DNA from: Methanobrevibacter sp.
Lineage (GTDB): Archaea > Methanobacteriota > Methanobacteria > Methanobacteriales > Methanobacteriaceae
Assembly (NCBI RefSeq): GCF_017427765.1
Contig: NZ_JAFRSC010000026.1
Coordinates: 62,001-126,000 of the forward strand
DNA: 64,000 bases
Direction: 5' to 3'
Positions 40,020-49,282 of the stretch are shown here, piece after piece (the first letter of the stretch is position 1; each line of letters starts with the position of its first letter). Made by a program: the position numbers and the translations under genes. Below the pieces are notes generated by a model. The model saw only the letters and a program-made list of their open reading frames with translations. It was not told the origin of the DNA and ran no database searches.

Positions 40020-42245
40020 GATAATTGCCTGTCCGAGGGAAACTGATCCGTCTCCTGCGCAGGTGTTTAAGTGCTGAATGAAATTGTATCCGTTTTTTTC
40101 AACATGGTTTTTAACAGCATTTGTGATGGCTTCATTATAAAAACACCCTCCGGTAGCGCCGATATCTGAAATGTTCTTTTTATCAGCCGCTTTAATTGCA
40201 AGTTCTGCCAAACCTTTTGAAACTGCATTTTGACCTGCATAAGCAACATTCGCCTTTTTTTCTCCATTTTGATATAACCTTACAACTTCTTTTAAAATTT
40301 CGGTTGTATTTAATGTATCATTTTCAATGATGTATGGGATTTCCAGCTCTTTGGTTGCATAATATGCACATGATTCGAGTTTCATGGAACATTCTCCTTC
40401 ATAAGTTCTCTCATGACATACTTCAAGCGCCACAGCCATGGAATCCAGGACTCTGCCCGTACTTGTTGTTTTACCAACATTCAAACCGGATTTGAGCTGT
40501 TTGAAAATCATCTGAATTTCTTTTTCGCCATATTTGAAATATTTGGAATAATTTTTAATCAGCTCCTCATCATTCAGGATGCTTGCAAGCATTCTTGCGG
40601 GGTATCTTGTTGCCACATCTCCTCCCGGCATCAGTTGAGGCTGCAAATTAGCAAGCCTTTCAAAACTGTTAATGTTTGTGTAAAGAATTTCTCCTCCCCA
40701 ACTTGTAGAGTCACTTCCATATCCCACTCCGTCAGCGGTAATTGCTATCATTTCATCAATTGAGTGGTCATTTGCAAGTGCAACAGTGTGGGCATGGTGG
40801 TGTTGGATAGGCATTACTTCAGCACCATATTTCTCGGCTAATTCATGGGCCAGTCTTGTTGTAAAAAAATGAGGATGCATATCACAGGCAATCACGTCAA
40901 ATTCATTGATTTTAGTGATTCTTTCCATATTTTCAATGGCCTGGCGTAGAAAGTCTAATGTTTTGGGCTTATTTGTATTTCCAATGTGCTGGGACGGATA
41001 TACGATATTGTCTTTGGCAATTGAAAATGTCACATCAAGTTCCGGACCCAATGCAAGTACATCGCAATCATTAACTTCATAGTTAATTGTATAGGGTTCT
41101 GGTGTGTATCCCCGTGATCTTCGGATAAATGACAGTTCGTTATTTCTAAAGCGGATAACGGAGTCATCACATCTGTTTAAAATTGCCCGATTGTGCACAA
41201 GAGAATAATCATTAACGCCATTGATTATTTCTTCGTTTTCAATCATCATAGGCTCTCCAGGTATATTTGCAGATGTCATTACATAAGTGTCAATGTCTCC
41301 TTCATCAAACAGCAAATAATGCATTGGTGAATAAGGAAGCATCACACCAATATTGTGCAGTCCCGGAGATAAACTTTCAGGAAACGGATAATTGTCATTT
41401 TTCTTTAAAATAACGATTGGTCTTTTATTTGAAGTGATTGTTTCAATTTCCTTTTTTGAAATCTGCGCATAATTTTGAACGGATTTCAAATCTTTACTCA
41501 TTACTGCAAAGGCCTGATTCGGACGGTTCAGACGTTTTCTCAATTCGCAAATGGCCTCATCATTATATGCATCAACGACTAAATGGGTTCCACCAATTCC
41601 TTTAATGGCTAAAATCTTACCTTCTTTTAATATGTCCGCACCCATTTTGATGGGATTTTCGCAGGTTACCTTAGTTTTACCTTCATAAAATGCCATTTGA
41701 GGCCCGCAGTCAGGACAGCAAATAGCTTCGCCGTGATATCTTCTGTCAAGCGGTTGTCTGTATTCGCCAAGGCAGTCATCACACAGCGGGAATTCATCCA
41801 TTGATGTTCTGATTCTGTCATAGGGAACACTTTCAATAACTGTAAATCTTGGTCCGCAGTCCGTACATGCATTAAAGGCATATTTGTATCGCCTATCATT
41901 TGGATTTCTTATTTCATCCAAACATTTATCGCAAATGGCAATATCCGGTGGAATCACACTAATTCCTGAATATGTGTCTCCACTTTCCAGGATTTCAAAA
42001 TCAGCATAATTTTTACAGTCAATATTCTCCACATTCATGGAATCTATTTTAGCTATCGGCGGCAGTTCTTTAGGTAATCTTTCAATAAATAAGTCAGTAT
42101 TTTCACCCTCAATTATGATTTCAACTACATTTCCAAGGTTTCTGACATATCCTTTTATGTTTAATTCAGATGCAAGTCGGTATACATAAGGTCTAAAACC
42201 TACTCCCTGAACTATTCCTTGGGTTAAAATCTTTTGGGCTTTCAT
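40005..42245 (-). CDS. hypF: Carbamoyltransferase HypF, [NiFe] hydrogenase maturation
   Basis: 746 residues, normal length. An acylphosphatase domain is at the N-terminus (GIVQGVGFRPYVYRLA, about 10-25). Two zinc-finger segments follow with CDKC...CTDCGPRF and CDDC...CCPDCG (about 105-185). A YrdC-like domain (about 200-380) makes carbamoyl adenylate, and a Kae1-like carbamoyltransferase domain carries HHHAH near residue 475 and DGVGYGSD. HypF uses carbamoyl phosphate and ATP to carbamoylate the C-terminal Cys of HypE, the source of the cyanide ligands of hydrogenase. Probably leaderless from the shared TATA box at 42264. Confidence 0.95.
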   Translation of the reverse strand: MKAQKILTQGIVQGVGFRPYVYRLASELNIKGYVRNLGNVVEIIIEGENTDLFIERLPKELPPIAKIDSMNVENIDCKNYADFEILESGDTYSGISVIPPDIAICDKCLDEIRNPNDRRYKYAFNACTDCGPRFTVIESVPYDRIRTSMDEFPLCDDCLGEYRQPLDRRYHGEAICCPDCGPQMAFYEGKTKVTCENPIKMGADILKEGKILAIKGIGGTHLVVDAYNDEAICELRKRLNRPNQAFAVMSKDLKSVQNYAQISKKEIETITSNKRPIVILKKNDNYPFPESLSPGLHNIGVMLPYSPMHYLLFDEGDIDTYVMTSANIPGEPMMIENEEIINGVNDYSLVHNRAILNRCDDSVIRFRNNELSFIRRSRGYTPEPYTINYEVNDCDVLALGPELDVTFSIAKDNIVYPSQHIGNTNKPKTLDFLRQAIENMERITKINEFDVIACDMHPHFFTTRLAHELAEKYGAEVMPIQHHHAHTVALANDHSIDEMIAITADGVGYGSDSTSWGGEILYTNINSFERLANLQPQLMPGGDVATRYPARMLASILNDEELIKNYSKYFKYGEKEIQMIFKQLKSGLNVGKTTSTGRVLDSMAVALEVCHERTYEGECSMKLESCAYYATKELEIPYIIENDTLNTTEILKEVVRLYQNGEKKANVAYAGQNAVSKGLAELAIKAADKKNISDIGATGGCFYNEAITNAVKNHVEKNGYNFIQHLNTCAGDGSVSLGQAIIAKKR

Positions 42246-42263
42246 AGATATATTATTTAAGTT

Positions 42264-42281
42264 AAATTTTATATAAAATTT
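42264..42281. promoter_or_regulatory. Palindromic TATA box shared by hypF and larB
   Basis: AAATTTTATATAAAATTT is a perfect 18-bp palindrome, the only TATA-like element in the 53-bp gap. Its centre is about 26.5 bp from the larB ATG and 27.5 bp from the hypF ATG, the normal TATA-to-start distance in both directions, so both mRNAs should begin at their ATG. Confidence 0.65.
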
Positions 42282-42298
42282 TATCCTATATTATTAAT

Positions 42299-43060
42299 AT
42301 GAAAGAAATTCTTGAAAGACTGGTCAGTGGAGAGCTGAATATTGATGAGGCGGAAACTCTCTTAAAAGCGGATTCAATTCTTGAATTTGATGAAATTGCC
42401 AAATTCGACAATAAACGCTGTGAGCGCACAGGTTTTCCGGAGGCGATTTTTTCTCCAAGCAAAGACTATGAAGATTTGTTAGTGATTGTTAAAAAGTATT
42501 TGGAAAATAATGATGAAGATTTAATAATTACCAAATTATCACAAAAGAGATATGAAAAGATTTTAGCCGATTTTGGCGAAAATTCATTAATTTTCGACTA
42601 TAATAAAAGAGCTCAAATTTTAGTTATCAGAAAGGAAGAAAAAATAAAAGAAAAAATTGCAAAAGTTGGCATTATCACTGCCGGAACTTCAGATATTAAT
42701 ATTGCTGAAGAGGCAAAGGTAATTGTTGAGGAAGGGGGATGTGAAGCCATAACTTCCTATGATATTGGTGTTGCTGGAATCCACAGGCTGTTTCCGCAGA
42801 TTGCGCATATGGTAAAAGAGGGAGTCAGAGTTTTTATTGTATGTGCTGGAATGGAGGGAGCTCTTCCTTCAGTCGTTGCAGGACTTGTTGACGTTCCGGT
42901 CATTGGAGTTCCGACATCTGTAGGTTATGGTGTTGGTGAAGGGGGCCGTGTAGCTCTTGATGCCATGCTTCAGTCATGTGCTCCTGGAATTGCTGTTGTC
43001 AATATTGATAATGGATTCGGAGCGGGTGTTTTTGCATTAACTATTGTCAATAGTGATTAA
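42299..43060 (+). CDS. larB: LarB, nickel-pincer cofactor synthesis (PurE-like)
   Basis: 253 residues. The N-terminal helical region (1-125) includes RxxxGFPEAIF, typical of LarB. The C-terminal PurE-like domain (about 126-253) has [42 protein letters not shown] and [11 protein letters not shown]. LarB carboxylates and hydrolyses nicotinic acid adenine dinucleotide to start the nickel-pincer nucleotide cofactor of lactate racemase and related enzymes. LarC and LarE are not in the window. The leaderless ATG is driven from the TATA box shared with hypF, which links two nickel-enzyme maturation pathways. Confidence 0.88.
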   Translation: MKEILERLVSGELNIDEAETLLKADSILEFDEIAKFDNKRCERTGFPEAIFSPSKDYEDLLVIVKKYLENNDEDLIITKLSQKRYEKILADFGENSLIFDYNKRAQILVIRKEEKIKEKIAKVGIITAGTSDINIAEEAKVIVEEGGCEAITSYDIGVAGIHRLFPQIAHMVKEGVRVFIVCAGMEGALPSVVAGLVDVPVIGVPTSVGYGVGEGGRVALDAMLQSCAPGIAVVNIDNGFGAGVFALTIVNSD

Positions 43061-43622
43061 TTTGATTTATGAAACTTTCAATCCTGAAATGCATGATGTC
43101 TTACATGTTGCTAAACTGGTTTATGATGTTGATTATAGGACATTCGATTTATTTTTCAAATCAGATAAGCAGGCCATAAGTTCAATTTCAAGCTATTTGC
43201 TAAAAAAGAATATTAATGAAAATTTTAAGGTTATTTTGGATGATGATAAACATATCATTGGATATGTAAGCATTTATCTGCATGACGATAAGCATGAATT
43301 TCATTTTAAATCTTTAAAATTGGTCCTTGTTGATATTCTGGATTATTTTGTATTGTGCGATATAAAAAAAGATGACTTGTATCTTGCTGAAATCGCCATT
43401 GATGAGTCTCAAAGAGGTCAGGGACTGGGCAGAAAAGTTATATTGGATGTAATTGATTATGCCAAATCCAAAAATTTCTCAAGAGTGATTCTTGATGCGG
43501 ATTTCAGAAATGAAGGCGCAAAGAAACTGTATGAATCTTTAGGTTTTAAAGAGTTTAATAAAAAAAGAGTTAAAATTGCCGGTTTTGAAAGGGGAATGTA
43601 TAATATGGAGTTTATTCTCTAG
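43044..43622 (+). CDS. GNAT-family N-acetyltransferase
   Basis: 192 residues from TTG 43044; GTG 43053 is an alternative. Either start overlaps the end of larB, and no Shine-Dalgarno is seen, so translation is probably coupled. The GNAT fold is clear in the second half: a beta-strand [11 protein letters not shown], the acetyl-CoA loop [10 protein letters not shown] (Q/RxxGxG) near residue 133, then [15 protein letters not shown]. The N-terminal 90 residues are less conserved. The substrate is unknown; a protein alpha-amine or small amine is possible. The 3' end overlaps the convergent transferase gene by 11 bp. Confidence 0.8.
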   Translation: MSIVINLIYETFNPEMHDVLHVAKLVYDVDYRTFDLFFKSDKQAISSISSYLLKKNINENFKVILDDDKHIIGYVSIYLHDDKHEFHFKSLKLVLVDILDYFVLCDIKKDDLYLAEIAIDESQRGQGLGRKVILDVIDYAKSKNFSRVILDADFRNEGAKKLYESLGFKEFNKKRVKIAGFERGMYNMEFIL

Positions 43623-46191
43623 GCTGAAGTTTTTTAATGGCGTCATGTACCCTTTTACAGTTGTTCTTATCGGTAAAAATGAAATAGTCTTCTACATTTT
43701 TCACATGTTTTTCTTTCATTTTACAGTCATTTTCAATATATTCTCCAACCAGTTCCACCAGTTCATCTTCATTTGAGCATACTTCTCCAAAACCCATTGT
43801 TTCGAAATTAAAATAACTTTCATCCAAATTAAAATGATAATCTTCACCATATTGATAATATAAAACAGGTTTTTTAAGGTATGCGAAATCAAATGCCACT
43901 GATGAGTAATCGGTTATTAAAAGAGCTCCTGTTTTAAAGAGATCCTGATAACTGCCTCTTTCATAATCTATTCGGATATATTCGTTTTCATCAAATAGGC
44001 TAATGAAATTGTATACATGTGGGTGAGGTCTGAAGATTATTGTATAGTTGTTCTCTTTTAATTTTTCAATAAGTTTCTTGTTATTAATAAGGGAGTTATA
44101 TGCCTTAAGATAACTGGAATTACTTATGGTGTATTTATTTTCATTATTAAGGTATCTTCTCCATGTAGGCATTAATAATATTGTTCTTGTTTTTTCATCT
44201 CTTAGATTGTCGAATCTCGGAAATCCTAAAAGCTGGATGATATCTTCATCATAATTGTAATAATATTTAAACAGGGAATCATATTCCTTTTTGGATGCAG
44301 TCAATAGGAAATCCAGGTTTTTGTCAAACTTATTCAGCCAGCTGGAAATGTTGTTGAGTGTTATTCCGTGCTGCAGGAATATTGTGCTTGATTTCAAAAT
44401 GCCTGCAAAATTGGGGTAATGTCCCCAGAACGCATAAATATAGTTATTGTCCGGATGTGATGTGATAATCTTTTCTGCAAATAATCCTAAAATTCTGTGC
44501 TTTATTGAGTGATAGCTAATAACCGGTCCGATTTCTTTCATTTTTTCATAATCTTTGGAATTTTTATCAATAACGAAATATTTTTTGATATCTTCATCAT
44601 TTTGCTTTACTGAATATCTGAAAAGATGCATTCCGTTATCATCAGCTAGTGTGGGGAAATCCATGTAAAACCATATGCGTTTATTTTTTAGGAATGGATA
44701 TAATGCAAAATATATTGCTCTTATAGGGATTGCTGTTTCAAATCCTGGTGATTTATTTTTTAACATTTTTCCAAGGGCTTTAAGCTCTTTTTTAATCCAT
44801 CTGATTTTTGTTTTTTTAGTTATATTGATTTGATCATTTTTTAGTGAGCTTAGGTATTTTTTGGTTTTTGCATATCCCACTACTTTTGAAAAGTTACACG
44901 GCCTTGAAAAGTCAATATGCAAATCTCCATAGATGGCTGATTTGAATTTGAGGTTATAGTTTTTATTTTCATTCAATTTTAATCTGAATTCGAAAGTTGT
45001 GTTAATGAGATATCTTTCATTGAGATAATATTTTTCTCTTTGCGGGAAATCAATTATTTTGGTTTCGATTTTTTCATCGTTTACATATACCTCTATTTTT
45101 TCATCAAAGTCAATGGAGTTTATATTTGCCATAATATACAATTCATCATTGATAATTTCATATATGTCAATAAAAACTGTATCCAATTTTAATGATTTAG
45201 TTAATTTAAAGAAATCTTCTCTTTTATAGGAATAGTCGTTTTTTAGGAAAACAAGAAAAGTTTTTATTTTTTCATCAATGTGGATTTTGTTGTAGATGTT
45301 TCTGTCATCAATGTATTTTAAAATATCTCTCATTTCACTGCTTAATCTTTTTATCTCCTGCGGAGTTAGCTTTTCGTTGATGGATTCATTCAGTATAATC
45401 TCATTGAAATAATATAAAATTGTATTCTGTATGAAATCTGGAATCTGAGTATATTTCTCAACACCCCGTTCAATAAGATTCCTTAAATAATATCTCACTT
45501 TATCCCCGTCAACTTCTTTTGAGTTGGATATTATGTTTAATAGGGCACTTTTTTCCATTATTCGATTATTGTAATATCTGCATTCGCTGCAAATTCCCAA
45601 ATTTGAATTGTCAATAAGCAGATTGTTTAAAAAATAGATTTCTTCTGAAAGTTTAATCTGATGAGAAAATTTTGCATGTTTGATTAAATCTCTTTTAAAA
45701 AAACAGGGATTGGTCTGCACCTGGATAAATTCCGGAAATTCTATCAGACTCACTACTCTTGTTTTTTCATATTTCAAATCAAAATAAGGGTAGGAATTAT
45801 CGGATTTCAAAAATGTAGTTGGAATTGAGACAATTTCCACATTATTATTTTCCTGAAAGAAATCTGAAACATTCTTCAATGTATTTCTGGAAAGATAATC
45901 GTCTCCATCTAAAAATTGTATATAGTCTCCACGGGCATATTCAAGCCCCAGGTTTCTGCTGGATCCGTTACCTTCATGTTTTTTTGAGATGTAGGTGATA
46001 TTTTCAGGATATTTTGATGCAAAGCTTTCACAAATCTCGCCGGTATTATCTCTGCTGCCGTCATTGATGAGGATTATTTCAGTATTATCTTTAAATGTTA
46101 ATGTTTGTTTTATAATAGATTTAATGCATTTTTCAATTCCTTCTTCGGAATTATATGCCGCAATTATGATTGAAAATTTGAATTCACTCAT
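43612..46191 (-). CDS. Two-domain GT2 glycosyltransferase / TagF-like glycerophosphotransferase
   Basis: 859 residues. The N-terminal GT-A domain (about 1-230) starts FKFSIIIAAYNSEEG, with LINDGSRDNTG and the metal motif FLDGDDY. A middle linker (about 230-480) is poorly conserved. The C-terminal half (about 490-859) matches CDP-glycerol:poly(glycerophosphate) glycerophosphotransferases (TagF family), with FLQHGITLN, IFRPHPHV and LLITDYSSVAFDFAYLKKPVLYY. It probably adds sugar and glycerol- or ribitol-phosphate units to a wall polymer at the inner membrane face. It follows the upstream gene by 1 nt (TAA-T-ATG) and is the last gene of the export operon. Confidence 0.85.
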   Translation of the reverse strand: MSEFKFSIIIAAYNSEEGIEKCIKSIIKQTLTFKDNTEIILINDGSRDNTGEICESFASKYPENITYISKKHEGNGSSRNLGLEYARGDYIQFLDGDDYLSRNTLKNVSDFFQENNNVEIVSIPTTFLKSDNSYPYFDLKYEKTRVVSLIEFPEFIQVQTNPCFFKRDLIKHAKFSHQIKLSEEIYFLNNLLIDNSNLGICSECRYYNNRIMEKSALLNIISNSKEVDGDKVRYYLRNLIERGVEKYTQIPDFIQNTILYYFNEIILNESINEKLTPQEIKRLSSEMRDILKYIDDRNIYNKIHIDEKIKTFLVFLKNDYSYKREDFFKLTKSLKLDTVFIDIYEIINDELYIMANINSIDFDEKIEVYVNDEKIETKIIDFPQREKYYLNERYLINTTFEFRLKLNENKNYNLKFKSAIYGDLHIDFSRPCNFSKVVGYAKTKKYLSSLKNDQINITKKTKIRWIKKELKALGKMLKNKSPGFETAIPIRAIYFALYPFLKNKRIWFYMDFPTLADDNGMHLFRYSVKQNDEDIKKYFVIDKNSKDYEKMKEIGPVISYHSIKHRILGLFAEKIITSHPDNNYIYAFWGHYPNFAGILKSSTIFLQHGITLNNISSWLNKFDKNLDFLLTASKKEYDSLFKYYYNYDEDIIQLLGFPRFDNLRDEKTRTILLMPTWRRYLNNENKYTISNSSYLKAYNSLINNKKLIEKLKENNYTIIFRPHPHVYNFISLFDENEYIRIDYERGSYQDLFKTGALLITDYSSVAFDFAYLKKPVLYYQYGEDYHFNLDESYFNFETMGFGEVCSNEDELVELVGEYIENDCKMKEKHVKNVEDYFIFTDKNNCKRVHDAIKKLQPRE

Positions 46192-46192
46192 A

Positions 46193-46705
46193 TTAATCCT
46201 GTTTTTGCTTATAATTAGGAGCTAATGAATCAATAATAAATTTCACGTTATCTTTTATTGTATCGTTCTTGAGGAAATTTGTGCTTTCGATTGAAAACGT
46301 ATGATTGTATTTGGTGAAATAGGACACCTGGTTTATTGTATTGTTATCATAAGATTCGTAAGAGATGCTTGGTATTGAATCATCATCTATTTTAAGGCTA
46401 AACTTATCTATGTTGCTAAAAGATCCGTTGTTTTCAAGGGAGTCTGTCTTTTCGTCCACACTCTGTTTGATTAAATCTCCCTTACCTAAATCCACAATAG
46501 TAATGTATTCTTTTGTATTCCTGTTGATTAATTGGGCATATTGTCCGCCGGTATTGTCAATGTTGAATGAATCGGGTATTGTAATCAGATACGCATTCAC
46601 TTTAACAGTTGCTTTTCCTATTGTGGTTGATGAATCGGCAACTAAATATAAGCATGAAATTCCGATAATAAATATAATTAAAATATAAATCCATCTTTTA
46701 TCCAT
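46193..46705 (-). CDS. Membrane-anchored protein of unknown function in polymer-export operon
   Basis: 170 residues with one N-terminal membrane helix (about 5-24), probably an uncleaved anchor or signal peptide. A mixed alpha/beta domain of about 140 residues follows (IPDSFNIDNTGGQYAQLI, KEYITIVDLG, then SISYESYDN and FSIESTN), with the look of PsbP/DUF4367-like outer domains; I cannot assign a family. It sits between the ATPase and the transferase of a teichoic-acid-like system, 8 bp and 1 bp from its neighbours, so a role in polymer export or attachment outside the membrane is likely by context only. Confidence 0.6.
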   Translation of the reverse strand: MDKRWIYILIIFIIGISCLYLVADSSTTIGKATVKVNAYLITIPDSFNIDNTGGQYAQLINRNTKEYITIVDLGKGDLIKQSVDEKTDSLENNGSFSNIDKFSLKIDDDSIPSISYESYDNNTINQVSYFTKYNHTFSIESTNFLKNDTIKDNVKFIIDSLAPNYKQKQD

Positions 46706-46713
46706 TTTAAAAC

Positions 46714-48189
46714 CTATTTTTTCTTTTTCTTTTCTTTTTTATAGTCGCTTTTCGCACCTTTGACGTATGCGGCACATACTTCTTCAGCTTCACCATACAT
46801 CTTTATTTTTCCATTTTCAAGCCAAATGCATCTGTCACAGATTCTTTTGATTTGAGGCAGGGAATGTGAAACCAGCAACACTGTAACTCCATCTTTCATC
46901 ATTGAATCGATTTTTTCAGCACTTTTCTTCTTGAATTTAATGTCTCCCACAGCAAGGATTTCATCAATGATTAAGATATCCGGATTAATCTGTGTAGCTA
47001 TTGAGAAACCTAATTTTGTCCTCATACCTGAAGAATAATTTTTAATTGGATAATTAATAAACTCGCCAAGTTCTGAAAATTCAACGATTTCATCATATTT
47101 TTCTTTGATGACATCTTCGCTGATGCTTAACAAAGCTCCATTTAAATAAATATTATTTTTACCTGTGTAATTTTTATCAAAACCGGCACCAAGCTCCAGC
47201 AATGGTGCAATTTTTCCGTAGGTGGTTATTGATCCTGATGTAGGTTCATAGATTCCGGCCATAATTTTTAATAAAGTACTTTTTCCAGCACCGTTGAACC
47301 CGAGAATACCTAACTTGTCCCCTTTATAAACCTTAAATGAAATATCATCAATGACTCTTATTTTTTCCTGTTCCTCTTTATTTCTTTTGATGGTTCTGAT
47401 AATAAATTCCTTTAATGTGTCAATTTTATCTTTAGTAACTTTGAATTCCATTGTCAGATTTTCAACATCGATGATGACTTCCTTGTCTATATCCCTGATG
47501 GCCATCTGCAATTGGGATTTTGCCCTGCAGCAGTCATATTTGTCGCTTCCTTCAAATTCGGATATGACCTCATATTTTCCGGGACCGAGATTTTCGATAT
47601 CCAATCTTGCAAATCCCGCATCATCGGTTATTAGCTCGTGAGTTTCATCATTTAAAGTGATTTTCACTTTTTCATTAGGGATTGCATTATATTTGTAGTC
47701 TCTTAGTTTAGCGTAAAACTGCCCCTCATTGTGAATATACATTTTCATGTTTGGAGCATTAAGTGAGCAATGTCTTAAATTAGGCTTACTATCTTTTTTG
47801 TTTTTAGGTTTTCTGGCGGCTTTTCGAACATTCAGTTCACTTTCAATGACCTGTGAGTACTCTCCGTTAGGGAACTGAATTTTAATAGTATGTTTTTTTG
47901 GAGGTAAATCAATACGCCATCTTACAAGTCCGTTTTCAAGTGATACGAATTCATACTCTTCACCGGAAATCTTGGCATGTATGGTTTCATTTGCGATAGG
48001 TTCATTATTCTCGTCATGAACTTCCATGTAGAAATAATTCTCGTCACCGTCGTAAACGGTTTTACCCGGTGCAAGTATTGTCATGTTCTTGTATTTCGGC
48101 TCAATTTTTACAATAGGTTTTTCTTCTGATTCAATTTGAGCATATTCTTGTTTATTAAAAATATTCTTCAATTTTTCTATCAAACTCAT
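46714..48189 (-). CDS. TagH-like ABC ATPase with two N-terminal Ig-like domains
   Basis: 491 residues. Residues about 36-120 and 139-230 are beta-rich and resemble the Ig-like repeats of the adhesins, with the line LITDDAGFARLDIENLGPGKYEV. The ATPase (about 238-470) has Walker A GFNGAGKST (about 296), the signature YSSGMRTKLGFS, Walker B PDILIIDEILAVGD and the switch His in LLVSHS, and the KIAPLLELGAGF segment typical of Wzt/TagH exporters. It energises export of a lipid-linked polymer with the permease encoded just upstream. Known Wzt and some TagH proteins carry extra domains at the C-terminus; here they are at the N-terminus. The tail is Lys-rich. Confidence 0.88.
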   Translation of the reverse strand: MSLIEKLKNIFNKQEYAQIESEEKPIVKIEPKYKNMTILAPGKTVYDGDENYFYMEVHDENNEPIANETIHAKISGEEYEFVSLENGLVRWRIDLPPKKHTIKIQFPNGEYSQVIESELNVRKAARKPKNKKDSKPNLRHCSLNAPNMKMYIHNEGQFYAKLRDYKYNAIPNEKVKITLNDETHELITDDAGFARLDIENLGPGKYEVISEFEGSDKYDCCRAKSQLQMAIRDIDKEVIIDVENLTMEFKVTKDKIDTLKEFIIRTIKRNKEEQEKIRVIDDISFKVYKGDKLGILGFNGAGKSTLLKIMAGIYEPTSGSITTYGKIAPLLELGAGFDKNYTGKNNIYLNGALLSISEDVIKEKYDEIVEFSELGEFINYPIKNYSSGMRTKLGFSIATQINPDILIIDEILAVGDIKFKKKSAEKIDSMMKDGVTVLLVSHSLPQIKRICDRCIWLENGKIKMYGEAEEVCAAYVKGAKSDYKKEKKKKK

Positions 48190-48202
48190 AATAAAACCTA
48201 TC

Positions 48203-48970
48203 TTATAATTCTAAAGCTAATTTTTTATTATATATATTAAACAATATTATTCCGATGCCTAATGTTGTAAATGCGAATACTGCCAAGTAAGCCACTGTAG
48301 ACATATTCGGTATTAATCCATAAACGACACATTCTCTAAATGATGTGATTGCACAGTATATCGGGTTTAATGTAAACAGTTTCTGCACGGTAACCGGTAC
48401 GATTTCCATCGGATAAAACAGTGCGGAAGCATACATTAATATCAATGCGAAAACACCGTATAAATGTTCAACGTCTGTGAAATAGGTGTTGCTGACTGCT
48501 AGGATTAATCCCACTCCAAATATTAACACTATCAAAAAGAACAGTGGAATAACTGCAAATATTGTTGTTAGGTGGAATTGAGCACCTGTAACAAACATTA
48601 CTCCAAATAAGATTATAAATGAAATTAAAAAGTTAATAAATTCATAACAGATTTTACTAACTGTAAACATGTATTTCGGAACGTAAATCTTTTTAAGAAT
48701 GGAAGAATTTCCTTTAACGGAGGTCATTGCTCCCTGTGTTGCTGATTTGTAGAAATCATAAATTACTCTTCCGGACAGGAAGTAAACGGGGTAATTGTCA
48801 ATTTGACGACCGAAGAGCATTGAAAAAATAGCTGTAAACACTATCATTATCAATAACGGATTAAGAAAACTCCAAGCTATTCCTAAAACTGAATCTTTAT
48901 ATTTTGAAGTCAAATCCCTTTTGACTAATTGCTTTAATAAAAATTTTTTCTCAGCATATGTGTCAAACAT
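48203..48970 (-). CDS. ABC-2 type permease, TagG-like polymer exporter
   Basis: 255 residues with about six membrane helices and the ABC-2 family pattern: N-terminal LLKQLVKRDLTSKYKDSVLGIAWSFLNPLL, then VYFLSGRVIYDFY and NPIYCAITSFRE near the C-terminus. It forms the channel for the ATPase encoded 13 bp downstream. First gene of the operon permease-ATPase-anchored protein-transferase. The family includes wall teichoic acid (TagG) and O-antigen (Wzm) exporters; the nature of the archaeal polymer is not shown by the sequence. Confidence 0.9.
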   Translation of the reverse strand: MFDTYAEKKFLLKQLVKRDLTSKYKDSVLGIAWSFLNPLLIMIVFTAIFSMLFGRQIDNYPVYFLSGRVIYDFYKSATQGAMTSVKGNSSILKKIYVPKYMFTVSKICYEFINFLISFIILFGVMFVTGAQFHLTTIFAVIPLFFLIVLIFGVGLILAVSNTYFTDVEHLYGVFALILMYASALFYPMEIVPVTVQKLFTLNPIYCAITSFRECVVYGLIPNMSTVAYLAVFAFTTLGIGIILFNIYNKKLALEL

Positions 48971-48991
48971 GTTTTTACCGCTTTATTCTAA

Positions 48992-49282
48992 TTATTTTCT
49001 TCTTTTGGCAAATTCCTCAAATATTTCATCGATTTCTATTCCTTTATAGACCAATATGAGTAATGTGTGGAAAATCAAATCGACTGATTCATAAACGAGA
49101 TTTTCATCATTTTTTGCTGCAATGAGAACTTCACCGGCTTCTTCAGCAATCTTTTCTAGAATCTTATCTTCAGCTTTTTTATCGCTGTCCTGCATAATAT
49201 TTGAAGTGTATGAATCAATCGGATTGTCCCGTCTTGATTTTAATACTTCATATACTTCTCTTATGATTTTATCATCAGTCAT
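48992..49282 (-). CDS. hisE: Phosphoribosyl-ATP pyrophosphatase
   Basis: 96 residues, usual for stand-alone HisE. The MazG-like helical fold shows SYTSNIM, then [15 protein letters not shown] and [13 protein letters not shown] with the Glu/Asp residues that bind magnesium. It hydrolyses phosphoribosyl-ATP to phosphoribosyl-AMP in step 2 of histidine synthesis. The ATG follows the stop of the upstream gene directly (TAGATG), with a GGTGG ribosome site inside that gene, so the two are co-translated. Confidence 0.93.
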   Translation of the reverse strand: MTDDKIIREVYEVLKSRRDNPIDSYTSNIMQDSDKKAEDKILEKIAEEAGEVLIAAKNDENLVYESVDLIFHTLLILVYKGIEIDEIFEEFAKRRK

